A stretch of DNA of 64,000 bases. Origin: an uncultured Opitutaceae bacterium (GTDB taxonomy: Bacteria; Verrucomicrobiota; Verrucomicrobiia; Opitutales; Opitutaceae). Where the stretch lies: the NCBI GenBank assembly GCA_951813085.1, contig OX638348.1, forward strand, positions 1,559,627 through 1,623,626, read 5' to 3'. Positions 27,788 to 37,300 of the stretch are shown here, piece by piece. The position numbers and the translations under genes were made by a program. The notes under the pieces were generated by a model. It did no database searches. It was not told the origin of the DNA and was given only the letters and a program-made list of their open reading frames with translations. Each line of letters starts with the position of its first letter. The stretch's first letter is position 1.

Positions 27788-28984
27788 CTACAGCGCAGTC
27801 CAGGCATTGCCATTTCGATTGCTCTCCACCGCTTTTTCCACGAAACGCATCCCTATTTCCCCATCGCGCACGGTCGCGTATTGCGAACCGTCAGAGCCGT
27901 TGTAAGCGCCCGCTTGATACGCTCGTACATCGTCCTCGAAACAGCGATGCAATCGGGCGAAGGCGTCGTGAAATCCCTCCGAGTGACCCCAGGGAATCAC
28001 CGTCTCACTCATCAATTCCTCCGGCAAATCACTGAAAAATCCATCATTCGCTCGCACGCCACCGCGAACGTATACGCGTTCCGGTTGATCGATCAAATTT
28101 ACCACAAGCACTTCCGATTCCTCTTGAGCCCAGCGAAGCGATCCTCGCTCTCCATTCACTTCGATACGCAGGTCATTCTTGTGTCCAATAGCGATCTGAG
28201 AGGCTCGAACCAAAGCCCGTGCCCCCGTATTCAGGCGACAATAAACCGTAAAGTGGTCATCTAGTTGATCCTCTTCCGGCCCGCCCAGTGGGACGAGCGA
28301 TTCCAAATGCGCGCTCAGCGCTTCAACCTCCAATCCGGTTATATAGCGCATCTGCATTAACGCATGCGTCCCAATGTCACCGCCGCAATTGCTCAATCCC
28401 GATTTGGATGGATCAATTCGCCAAACCGTATCCTTAAACTTGGGATCTCGCGACCGAATCGCCATCCATGATTGAATATAGCTCGCATCCACCCATCGCA
28501 CCTTTCCAAGCAGGCCACTGCGAACGATGAATCGCGCAAGGCGCGTGGTCCAATGCCCGAGGTATGTATGAGCAACGCAAAACGGAATCGCTCGGGATTC
28601 GACCCGTTCACGCAGCTCCACGGATTCTTCAACCGTCAAGGTGAGCGGCTTCTCGCAAAAAACGGGAATCCCCGCTTCCAAAAATCGCTTTGCTGGATCG
28701 AAGTGAGCGTGATTCGGAGTTAGAATCAACACGTAGTCTAGACGCTCCACCTTTGGCTTAGCCAGTTCATCCTGGAGCATTGCATCATATGAATCGTATC
28801 CTTTGATCGGGTACGGCCACTCACTCGCAGAACGTTTCGCCTTAACCGGGTCCGAGGAAAGGGCTCCGGCCACTACGCGGCGCGTCCCGTCCATGAAAAT
28901 AGCGTGTTGATGGGCTTTAGAAATAAAGCCAGAGCTGCCGCCGACTAGGCCGACTTTGAGAGGAACAGGATTTGAGGCACTCAT
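27788..28984 (-). CDS. Gfo/Idh/MocA family oxidoreductase (last gene of sugar operon)
   Basis: The 398-residue protein has an N-terminal Rossmann fold (VGLVGGSSGFISKAHQHAI), the catalytic lysine motif IPVFCEKPLTLT, and a long C-terminal domain with GGDIGTHALMQMRYITG, where the histidine is the probable catalytic acid/base. The GGSSGFISKAHQ pattern places it in the larger-substrate subgroup often found with TIM-barrel epimerases. It is the fifth gene of the minus-strand operon that starts at 32564. An ATG at 28984 is used; a non-ATG extension of six residues is ignored. Substrate unknown. Confidence 0.88.
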   Translation of the reverse strand: MSASNPVPLKVGLVGGSSGFISKAHQHAIFMDGTRRVVAGALSSDPVKAKRSASEWPYPIKGYDSYDAMLQDELAKPKVERLDYVLILTPNHAHFDPAKRFLEAGIPVFCEKPLTLTVEESVELRERVESRAIPFCVAHTYLGHWTTRLARFIVRSGLLGKVRWVDASYIQSWMAIRSRDPKFKDTVWRIDPSKSGLSNCGGDIGTHALMQMRYITGLEVEALSAHLESLVPLGGPEEDQLDDHFTVYCRLNTGARALVRASQIAIGHKNDLRIEVNGERGSLRWAQEESEVLVVNLIDQPERVYVRGGVRANDGFFSDLPEELMSETVIPWGHSEGFHDAFARLHRCFEDDVRAYQAGAYNGSDGSQYATVRDGEIGMRFVEKAVESNRNGNAWTAL

Positions 28985-29036
28985 GGCAACCGTTCTAGAC
29001 ACCTCGAATTGCAGTAACGAGTACTATTTTCATATC

Positions 29037-29921
29037 TCAATCCCATACTTGTTCAATCTTCTCATTTAGAAAGGCCACGCTTCTCTGCATTTGCTCAAAT
29101 CCATCCACTCCATCTTCAATGCTGATCCATCCATCGAAACTTTCTCCTTTCAACGCGCCGAATATCGCATCGTAGTCATTCAGTCCTTTGCCGATTTCAC
29201 CATGGCTCAATCGCTGCGCATAGCCAACGCTATCGTCTTCTTCCTGCCGCAGATCCTCGAGCGTGCCTTCCAAAAGAAACCGATCGCTTGCGTGCATGGT
29301 AACTACCCGTTCCTTGACTCGATCAAGCAGCTCTAATGGATCCTCACCTGCCAAGATCGTATTGCTGGGATCGTAGTTGACGCCGAATCCCGGCGATTCG
29401 ATCCGCCCAACCAGTTCACAAAAGACATCCATTTTCTGAGCGAATTCAGGATAGGTCCAATAGTTGTCCTTATAGTGGTTTTCGATCACTAGAGTGATGC
29501 CCCGTTCCACTGCATGGGGAATGCAAGCCTCTACGCACTCAGTCGCGAACGTCAGACCATCCGCAAGGGAGACCTCAGGTCGGCGCTGCCCCGACAGGAC
29601 CCGGCAATAGCTCCCTCCCAGCTCAGCGCACATATCGATCCACGCTTTCTCCTTGTCCACCTGAGCTTGGCGGAAACTAGGATCCGGGTGAGTGAAGTCC
29701 GGCGAGCAACAAAGCATGGGAATCGACCTGCCCTGATCTTCTACGCGCCGACGATACTCTTCCCATTTGGATGGGTCCTTCAAATCGAGAAAGTCTGAAT
29801 AAAATTCCAGACCATCAACCGCTAACGATCCGGACAAGTCGACCCATTCATTCAATGTCATCGATCCGTCAATACAGAGCGGATCCATCCAGGCTTTGGG
29901 GAAAGCGGCAAGTTTTGGCAT
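29037..29921 (-). CDS. Sugar phosphate isomerase/epimerase (xylose isomerase-like TIM barrel)
   Basis: The 294-residue protein follows the AP-endonuclease-2/xylose-isomerase-like barrel: VDGLEFYSDFL in strand 2, CRVLSGQRRPE in strand 4, ITLVIENHYKDNYW with the metal glutamate, VNYDPSNTILAG, VVTMHASDRF with a metal histidine, and GWISIEDGVDG with the last glutamate. Members interconvert keto sugars or act on inosose and 3-keto-glycosides. The neighbouring Gfo/Idh/MocA gene is the usual partner, giving oxidation and epimerisation of the same intermediate. Confidence 0.87.
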   Translation of the reverse strand: MPKLAAFPKAWMDPLCIDGSMTLNEWVDLSGSLAVDGLEFYSDFLDLKDPSKWEEYRRRVEDQGRSIPMLCCSPDFTHPDPSFRQAQVDKEKAWIDMCAELGGSYCRVLSGQRRPEVSLADGLTFATECVEACIPHAVERGITLVIENHYKDNYWTYPEFAQKMDVFCELVGRIESPGFGVNYDPSNTILAGEDPLELLDRVKERVVTMHASDRFLLEGTLEDLRQEEDDSVGYAQRLSHGEIGKGLNDYDAIFGALKGESFDGWISIEDGVDGFEQMQRSVAFLNEKIEQVWD

Positions 29922-29969
29922 AATTCAATAGGACCGCATAGGTCGATTTCTTTCCTCAGAGCACGACGT

Positions 29970-30761
29970 TCATCTCATTTCGTAGCTCTCATCCTTAGTC
30001 GGATTCTGCCCCAAAAACGGATATTGCTCGAGATCGAGCACTGTCCCGGAGAAGGGACGCGCAGAATCGCTAAGCCAGAAGGCTACTACATTCGCCACTT
30101 CCTCAGGTTGCGTCATCTTCCCTCTAGGCGCTACTCCTAAATCGAGTTTCTCAGGCCAGTTCTCAGGAAGCCCATCATCGATTTTACGCTCGTATTCCGT
30201 ATCCGACAATACCCAGCCAAGATTCAGGTGGGTAAAACGGATTCCGCTCTTGGCATATATCCCTGCCAAGTTGCGAGACATCGTCTGCAACGCGCCTTTG
30301 GAGACGCTATATGCGCTCAAAATCGCCTCGCCACCATGGGCATTTATGGAACCAATATCAATCACGCACCCCTGAGATTCCTTCAAATGCGGTATGGCCG
30401 CTTGGCACATCAAGAACGGCGCCCTCACATTTATAGCCATAGTTTGATCAAATTGAGCTGCGCTTGTCTCCTCGAAGGAAGCCCTCGTAATGATCGCGGC
30501 ATTGTTCACAATCCCATCCAGACGTCCAAATCGTTCCACCGCGGCACTGACCAATTGCGAGGGCGTATTCGAATTCTCAAGATCTCCAGCGAAGCCAAAC
30601 GCCTTCGATCCCAGCTCATCAGCTACTTCCTTGACGCTGGTTGAGTCCAATCCGTGGATGGTCACGTTCGCCCCCAGCTTCAAGCATCGATCCGCTATCG
30701 CGCGACCAATCCCCGTATTGCCCCCTGTCACAAGTATCGATTTATCCTTCAATGATTCCAT
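29970..30761 (-). CDS. Short-chain dehydrogenase/reductase
   Basis: Classical SDR of 263 residues: cofactor loop TGGNTGIG at residues 12-19, the NNAAI motif at about 86-90, and the catalytic triad Ser138, Tyr151 and Lys155 (YSVSK). The fold ends with a SGTVLDLEQYPFLG segment. The sequence near the dinucleotide loop (IHGLDS) suggests NAD more than NADP, since an acidic rather than basic residue follows. It lies 2 bases after the MDR gene stop, fully within the sugar operon, and probably oxidises a polyol or sugar acid. Confidence 0.9.
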   Translation of the reverse strand: MESLKDKSILVTGGNTGIGRAIADRCLKLGANVTIHGLDSTSVKEVADELGSKAFGFAGDLENSNTPSQLVSAAVERFGRLDGIVNNAAIITRASFEETSAAQFDQTMAINVRAPFLMCQAAIPHLKESQGCVIDIGSINAHGGEAILSAYSVSKGALQTMSRNLAGIYAKSGIRFTHLNLGWVLSDTEYERKIDDGLPENWPEKLDLGVAPRGKMTQPEEVANVVAFWLSDSARPFSGTVLDLEQYPFLGQNPTKDESYEMR

Positions 30762-30763
30762 AT

Positions 30764-31786
30764 CTACGGTTTCAATACAGCCTTTACGATTTCTCCGGAA
30801 TGCATCGTCTCGAAGGCTTCATGCCACGCTTCCAGAGGCCACACTCCTCCGATAACCGGATCCAAATTGAGTTGTCCTGAACCGATAAGGTCCAACACGC
30901 GTTCCCACACGGGCCAGTTATGGCTAAAACTGCCGCGCAGGGTTATCGCTTTTTGAACCAGAGGATCCAGAGAGAACCCAAGCGGTTGCGGCCCCCAGCC
31001 CACCTTGCAAATCCAACTGGCAGGACGGGCAATCCGTAGAGCCGTCTTCAAGGTCTCAGACACGCCCGCAGCGTCGATGACCCCATCTACGCCTAGACCA
31101 TCGCCAGCGAACGCCCATTCATCTATGGCGTCAATGATCGTCTCGCATCCATAGGCTCGAGCGACCTCCAATCGCTTCTGGTCGCTTTCAAGCCCGACCA
31201 CCGCCACTTGAGCGCCCCAAAGTTTCGCAATTGCTGCGCATAGCAATCCAATCGGCCCTGGCCCCATCACGACGATTCGGTCGCCAGGCTTTATTCCCGA
31301 GTGATTGACCACCGCATTGTAGGCCACGCAGCAGGGTTCAGTAAGCGCGGCTTTCTCGACCGGCAACGAATCGGGAATGCGATGGAGGCAGCGTGACGGC
31401 ACACGTACATATCGTGTCATCGCGCCATCGACGCCATAGCCGAACCCTTTTCGATTCGGGTCTAGATTGTAGAGGCCCTGTCGCGACATTGGATTATCGG
31501 GATCGATGATAGCCGCCGTTTCGCTCACAACTCGATCCCCCTCTTTCCAATCAGCGACTTGCTTGCCTAACAGGGCGATCCGTCCCCCAAACTCATGCCC
31601 GAGCACAACCGGGTAATTGACTGGCCAGCTATGCAAGGCTTCCCATTGATGTAAATCGCTTCCGCAAACGCTTACGGCCTCGACTTCGAGCAGTACGTCA
31701 TCCTCCCCGATGGAAGGACGCTCGATCTCCCTGATCTCGACTGCTCCGGCGGTATTTTCAAAATTAACCACTGCTGGGTATGTCAT
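30764..31786 (-). CDS. MDR (zinc-type) dehydrogenase without structural-zinc cysteines
   Basis: The 340-residue protein has the catalytic zinc ligands Cys41 (VCGSDLH) and His64-Glu65 (GHEFGG), a GxGxxG cofactor loop (MGPGPIGLLCAA) and the TEPCCVAYN helix, placing it with sorbitol/threonine-type MDR enzymes. The lobe that normally holds four cysteines reads as an Asp/Pro/Asn-rich loop around residues 90-110 (AAIIDPDNP, then QGLYNLDPN); all four cysteines are missing, although the following KGFGYGVDGAMTRYV matches the family closely. It should still bind catalytic zinc and NAD. Second gene of the operon. Confidence 0.9.
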   Translation of the reverse strand: MTYPAVVNFENTAGAVEIREIERPSIGEDDVLLEVEAVSVCGSDLHQWEALHSWPVNYPVVLGHEFGGRIALLGKQVADWKEGDRVVSETAAIIDPDNPMSRQGLYNLDPNRKGFGYGVDGAMTRYVRVPSRCLHRIPDSLPVEKAALTEPCCVAYNAVVNHSGIKPGDRIVVMGPGPIGLLCAAIAKLWGAQVAVVGLESDQKRLEVARAYGCETIIDAIDEWAFAGDGLGVDGVIDAAGVSETLKTALRIARPASWICKVGWGPQPLGFSLDPLVQKAITLRGSFSHNWPVWERVLDLIGSGQLNLDPVIGGVWPLEAWHEAFETMHSGEIVKAVLKP

Positions 31787-31853
31787 AGAAATTCGGATAT
31801 AGTTAATTTAGCTCTCACAGACTTTAGCATCATAGTGAATTCTGCCGCGAGGA

Positions 31854-32564
31854 TCAATTTCTAATTCCCACAGGGACATCCCCATAAGCATGCACTTTTT
31901 CGCAAATAAGCTCCAACGCGGCCTCTAGATTCCCGTCTGCGGTTTTAAACGCGTCCGCATCAATCGTCAAGGGAGCGCCTAGCACGACGAGCGGCACGCC
32001 GTGCTCAGGGGTCGAAATCGCTTGTTCAATCGTCAAGCCACCCACAGCTTGCACGGGTACATCCACCGCCCGAACGACTTCAGCTAGCCGGTCCATCGGA
32101 CTCGGCTGCCGTTCACCTCGCGCGGCGATGCCTCTTCTCTCGTCGTATCCAATATGGTGAATCACGTAGTCGCATCCCAAGTCTTCAAGCCGGCGGGCGC
32201 CAGCCACCCAATCCTCACTAGCTAAATTGTCTCCCATCACTTCGATGCCTAGATCCTTCCCTGCCTGCACCACGCAACGTATCGTCTCCTCATGCGCCTG
32301 CGACATCACTACTACTTGAGTCGCGCCAGCCTTTGCCATTATTTCCGCCTCAAGCCACCCGCCATCCATCGTTTTTAGATCCGCAACAATCGGTGTATCC
32401 GGAAATCGGTCACGAAGCGCTCGCACACCGTGCATCCCTTCTGCCAAAATCAGCGGCGTACCCGCCTCTAGCCAATCCACGCCTGCTCGCATTGCCATCT
32501 CGGCGGTATCAAGCGCTTCAGGAATTTCAACAAGATCGAGCGAAATTTGCACAATGGGCTTCAT
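31854..32564 (-). CDS. HUMPS family protein (hexulose-phosphate synthase / keto-gulonate-phosphate decarboxylase-like)
   Basis: The 236-residue barrel belongs to the orotidine-phosphate decarboxylase suprafamily, with the metal motif Asp62-x-Lys64-x-x-Asp67 (ADLKTMD), GVDWLEAGTPLI in strand 1-2, and AVGGLTIEQA plus VVLGAPLT for phosphate binding. HUMPS enzymes either decarboxylate 3-keto-L-gulonate-6-phosphate or condense formaldehyde with ribulose-5-phosphate; the sequence does not say which. The usual partner isomerase (PHI or UlaE/F-like) is not in the operon. It is the first gene, divergent from the sulfatase, 113 bases away. Confidence 0.86.
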   Translation of the reverse strand: MKPIVQISLDLVEIPEALDTAEMAMRAGVDWLEAGTPLILAEGMHGVRALRDRFPDTPIVADLKTMDGGWLEAEIMAKAGATQVVVMSQAHEETIRCVVQAGKDLGIEVMGDNLASEDWVAGARRLEDLGCDYVIHHIGYDERRGIAARGERQPSPMDRLAEVVRAVDVPVQAVGGLTIEQAISTPEHGVPLVVLGAPLTIDADAFKTADGNLEAALELICEKVHAYGDVPVGIRN

Positions 32565-32628
32565 AGATGGTGAAACAGTCCACTTGGACAGAATTTTACG
32601 AAATTACCCTTCATCAGCGACTGAGAGT

Positions 32629-32649
32629 CGATACTATATTCGAGTATCG
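32629..32649. promoter_or_regulatory. Seven-bp inverted repeat in the divergent sulfatase/sugar-operon region
   Basis: CGATACT (32629-32635) and AGTATCG (32643-32649) flank a 7-base AT-rich spacer containing TATATT, in the 113 bases between the divergent HUMPS and sulfatase genes. It could be a shared operator overlapping a -10 element. The position is the main support. Confidence 0.4.
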
Positions 32650-32677
32650 GCGCTCAATTCCGCTATCCTCCAAAGTC

Positions 32678-34201
32678 ATGCGTAGCCTAAAACCCACTTT
32701 AACCGTCCTCACAATCGCCCTTGGGCTAGCGGCAAGCAATGGCCAGAGCGCCAAACCGAACGTCCTCTTCATAGCGGTCGATGACCTCAATGATTGGGTT
32801 AGCGTATTCGGAGGTCATCCCAAAGCGGTTACGCCGCACATTGATCGATTTGCGGAATCCGGAGCGGTCGTCTTTCAAAACGCCCACTGCGCCGGCCCCG
32901 TATGCGGGCCCTCCCGGTCAGCGATGCTAAGCGGTTTCATGCCGAGCCGCTCGGGCATCTACGGAAACTCGAACAACATGCGCGATGCGGCGCTCGTCAA
33001 CGAGCACGCTACTTTGCCTGAATATTTTTCGAAGAACGGCTATTATTCCCTGTCGATGGGAAAGATCTTTCACAAGCATGACGCCGCCCAAGGCCGCGAC
33101 GAAGGACAATGGGCCTTCGATCGGCACGAAGCGACCAAGGGCGGTTCGCCGGTGGACAAGACCCGGTTCACCTCAAGGATTCAAAACATCATCGAGGGCA
33201 GACCGGGCCCGCCTTCGGAACACACAGGCGCAATCGGAACGGAATTCGCTTGGGGCCCGACGATCGATAGAAAAGAAGAGACGAAAGACTACAGAACCGC
33301 TCAGTGGGCCGCGCAACAACTGCAGGAGTCCTACGAAAAGCCCTTCTTTATGGCGATTGGAATATCGCGTCCTCACTTGCCCTTCTACGTTCCTCAGGAA
33401 TTTTTCGATCTATACGATCCAAAAGGCGAATACATGCCACCCTATAAGCCCGACGACCTGGAGGACATCCTAACGCCAAGTGGTAAACAGAAATTCAAAG
33501 CCCACACAGACTATCTATGGTTGAAGCAAAACGATTTGCTGGACGAAGCCGCTCGAGCCTATCTCGCCGCTAGCAGCTATGCGGATGCTTGCTTGGGCGT
33601 AATCTTCGAGGGATTGAAGCGCAGTCCCCATTACGACAATACAATCGTCGTCGTATGGGGCGATCACGGCTGGCACCTCGGCGAAAAGCTCAAATACCGC
33701 AAAGGCACAGGCTGGAGCGAGTCGACCCGTATACCGCTGCTCGTTCGTCTACCTGACATGACCGATCGCTAGGACTGCAATCGACTGGTGAACATGATCG
33801 ATTTCTATCCCACCTTAATCGACCTGTGCGCCCTTCCAGAGAAGCCAATATTGGATGGACGCAGTTTTGCCCCTTTGCTAAGCGACCCCAACCAACCATG
33901 GAATTTTCCGACGGTAACCATAAATGGATACGGCAATGCATCGATTGCGGACGAGCGTTGGCGATACATTCGCTACCAAGATGGAACCCAGGAACTGTAC
34001 GACCTCCAATCAGATCCCCAAGAATGGACCAATCTAGCGTCGATTGCAACGGAACGCAATCGTAGCGCCATCAAGCGGCTTAGCGCCTATGTTCCCCAGA
34101 CGTTCACCGCGCCTATTCCAAGCAGCAAAGGACGATTCGAACGGAAGAACGCAAAGGATCCCACCCTCAAGGCAAGTCGAGACTTGAGCCAGCTCAAGTA
34201 A
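32678..34201 (+). pseudogene. Sulfatase interrupted by an amber codon
   Basis: A formylglycine-type sulfatase of 507 codons: signal peptide (LTVLTIALGLAASNGQS), AKPNVLFIAVDDLNDW with metal aspartates, and the modification site Cys76-Gly-Pro-Ser-Arg80 in VCGPSRSAML. The later motifs WGDHGWHLGEKLKYRK are also present. Codon 365 is TAG (33770-33772), after which the same frame continues with NMIDFYPTLIDLCALPEKPILDG and a normal DGTQELYDLQSDPQEWTNLA end. A CAG-to-TAG change fits. The product would desulfate a polysaccharide in the periplasm if the stop were read through. The ATG at 32678 is chosen because the signal peptide starts there. The truncated product would lack the C-terminal domain. Confidence 0.88.
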
Positions 34202-34318
34202 CGCCAAAGTCCAAGGCTTCCTGGCAACAGCCCGAGGGAAATCCACCCGCAATCCGCTTGTCACTTATACTTGCCGGATCTCTTCGAATGCGCTAAACGG
34301 TCGGATATTGTCTACCCT

Positions 34319-37300
34319 ATGTCCCTCTCACGCTCAGTATCGCTAATCATTTGCCTGACGCCCCTTCTACAGGCTCAGGAGACCTCCATCGACTACAGCC
34401 GAGATATCCTCCCCATTCTCAGGGACAATTGCTTCGAGTGCCATGGGCCCGACGAGAACACCCGCGAAGCGGATCGGCGACTGGACACGCCTGAGGGCGC
34501 CTACAGTGATCTTGAAGGGATCGTCGCCATCGCCCCAGGGGACCCCGACGCGAGCGAAGTCATCTACCTGATAAACACGGTGCATTCCGAGGAACTGATG
34601 CCTCCCTCGGAAACGAAGAGAACACTCTCTCAGAACCAAAAGGACTTGATCTATGAGTGGATCAAGCAGGGCGCCCAATACGACACTCATTGGGCATTCG
34701 AGAAACCCATCAGGAATTCTCTACCCAAGGAAGCGAACGCGATCGATGTCTTCGTGGACGAGCGACTGAGCTCAGAAAATATCAAGCCCTCGCCACCTGC
34801 CAACCCCTACACGCTCCTGAGGCGCCTTCATCTGGACATCATCGGGCTCCCGCCAAGTCCCGGCGAAATTGAGGATTTCGTTCTCGCCTACAAATCAAAC
34901 CCCGAAGCCAGTATTGGACGCGTTGTGGACGACTTGATGTCTCGTCCAGCATTCGGAGAAAAATGGGCCCGCCACTGGTTAGATGTCGCTCGCTACGCGG
35001 ATACCAACGGATTTGAAAAAGACAAGGCACGCGACCAATGGGTCTATCGCGAATGGGTGATCAATGCCTTGAATGCTGACATGCCTTACGACCAGTTTCT
35101 GATCGAGCAACTTGCCGGCGACCAGCTACCCAACCCGACGCAAGATCAGATCATCGCTACCGGATTTATGCGCAACGGGATGATCAATGAGGAGGGCGCA
35201 ATCATTCCCGAGGAGTTTCGGATCAAGGGAATTTTCGACCGCATGGATTGCTTTGGCAAAGCGACACTCGGGCTGACGCTTCAATGCGCCCAATGCCATA
35301 CTCACAAGTACGATCCCATATCGCATGAGGAGTACTTCGGGTTGTTTTCGTTTTTCGATGATACGCATGAAGCTAAGTCTTGGGTCTACTCAGACATGCA
35401 ACGTGCGAAGATCGATGAAATACGCGAGAAGGTAACAGCGCTTGAGAATTGTATTCGTCAGAAACATACAAATTGGCAAACCGAATTCAAAACCTGGAAG
35501 TCCCAACAACGCGAAGAGCAGTCCCATTGGAAAATTTGGGATACTTCTCTCCAGGATTGGGAAGGCGGTCTCAACCACCCCGTGGAGCTCCACGACCACA
35601 GCATCTTAACTCAAGGGCATCCGACTGTAACAGGCGTAACGCTCATCGAAGGGTCAACAAATCTTTCCACGGTAACGGGAATGCGACTGGAAGCGCTTAC
35701 GCATGGTGACCAACCCTTTCGCGGACCGGGTAGAAGCTATTGGGGTACCTTCGCCATCAGCGAATGGGAAGTATATACTAAAGCTCCGGACGATGAAGAA
35801 TGGGTGAAGGTTGAATTCGAGAGAACATCCGCTGACTTCAGCACTGAAACGAAGGGTCTCGATGACTATTTCAGCAATGAAAAGACCGATCCCGAAAATG
35901 AGCGACGCATAGGACCCGCTTCATTCATGGTAGACGGAGATAAAAAAACGGCGTGGTCCCCAGATCGCGGTCCAGTACTCCGGCATACCGCCTCAGCTGC
36001 AAGTCTAACGTTCAAGGAAGCCCTATCCTTAGAGGAAGGAAGCGAAATTCGCGTCAAGCTCATACAGAACCACGGTGGTAGCCGCAACGGAAGAGACAAT
36101 CTACAGCTAGGACGATTTCGTCTTTCGCTTACAAGCGCCGCAGATCCGAATGTTCCCTCGTTTGATCACGCTGCCACGCTCGCTCTAAGCAAACCGGACT
36201 CAGATCATACCGAGGAAGACAAGGCAGCGCTGTTTCGCGCCTGGAGGCGAAGCGTTGACGAATTTGCGGATATCAATGAAGAGATCGCCTCGCTGGAGAA
36301 ACAGTACCCTGAAGCGCGAACCAGCGTACTCCACACGATGGATACATCGCCTGAGTTCAAGCGCGTCACCCATCTCTTAGAAAAAGGAGAATGGAACAAG
36401 CCATCTCATCCGGTATCGCGATCGACCCCGTCCATATTGAATCCCATCGGCAAGAGCGAAAATTTGACGCGACTTGATTTAGCCCATTGGGTGACCAGCG
36501 ATGACGCACCTCTGACCGCGCGCGTCCAAGTCAACCGGATCTGGCAGAGCCTTTTCGGAGAAGGACTCGTCGTAACGCCCGAAGATTTCGGAACACGCGC
36601 CCCCACCCCGGAGTATCAAGACATACTGGATTGGCTCGCAGTTGAGTTCCAAGAGAAAGGCTGGAGCCAGAAGCGGCTTATCAAGCAAATCGTTACCAGC
36701 AGGACCTATCAGCAAAGCTCGAAAATGCGACCGGATCTACTCGATGTGGATCCGCTAAATCGATTGCTTACGCGAGGACCGCGCTTTCGCGCAGAAGCCG
36801 AAGTCGTACGTGATATTGCTCTGTCCGCATCCGGGCTCCTGCATTCCAAGTTGGGCGGCCCCTCCATCTATCCCCCAATCCCCGAAACGGTCCTCAACGA
36901 CAATTATTTCATCCCTGGATATTGGAAGGAGACAACGGGAGAGCATCGGTATCGACGATCGCTATACGTATTCAAGAAACGAGCGATGCCCGACCCAACC
37001 CTTTCTTCCTTTGACGCTCCCAACGCAGACTTCTCATGCGTAAGGCGGCTTCGGACCAATTCACCCCTGTCGGCCCTCACATCGCTCAATGAACCCATCT
37101 TCGTAGAATCTGCCAAAGCCCTGGCCCTACGCATTCTTAGAGAAGGAGGAACGAGCATCCGATCGCGCGTAAACTATGGATACTTGCTGGCGACGGGCCG
37201 CCCTGCTGAGCGCGACGAAATTCGGGAGATCGAGCGACTCATTGAAGATCAAGATAAACGCCTGGCCGACGGGTGGCTCAACACCCAACTTATCGCCTAT

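Noticed and set aside
20500-33772. Alternative genetic code reading TAG or TGA as sense.
   Set aside because: TAG and TGA terminate many intact genes here, including cysS, thrS and prephenate dehydratase neighbours.
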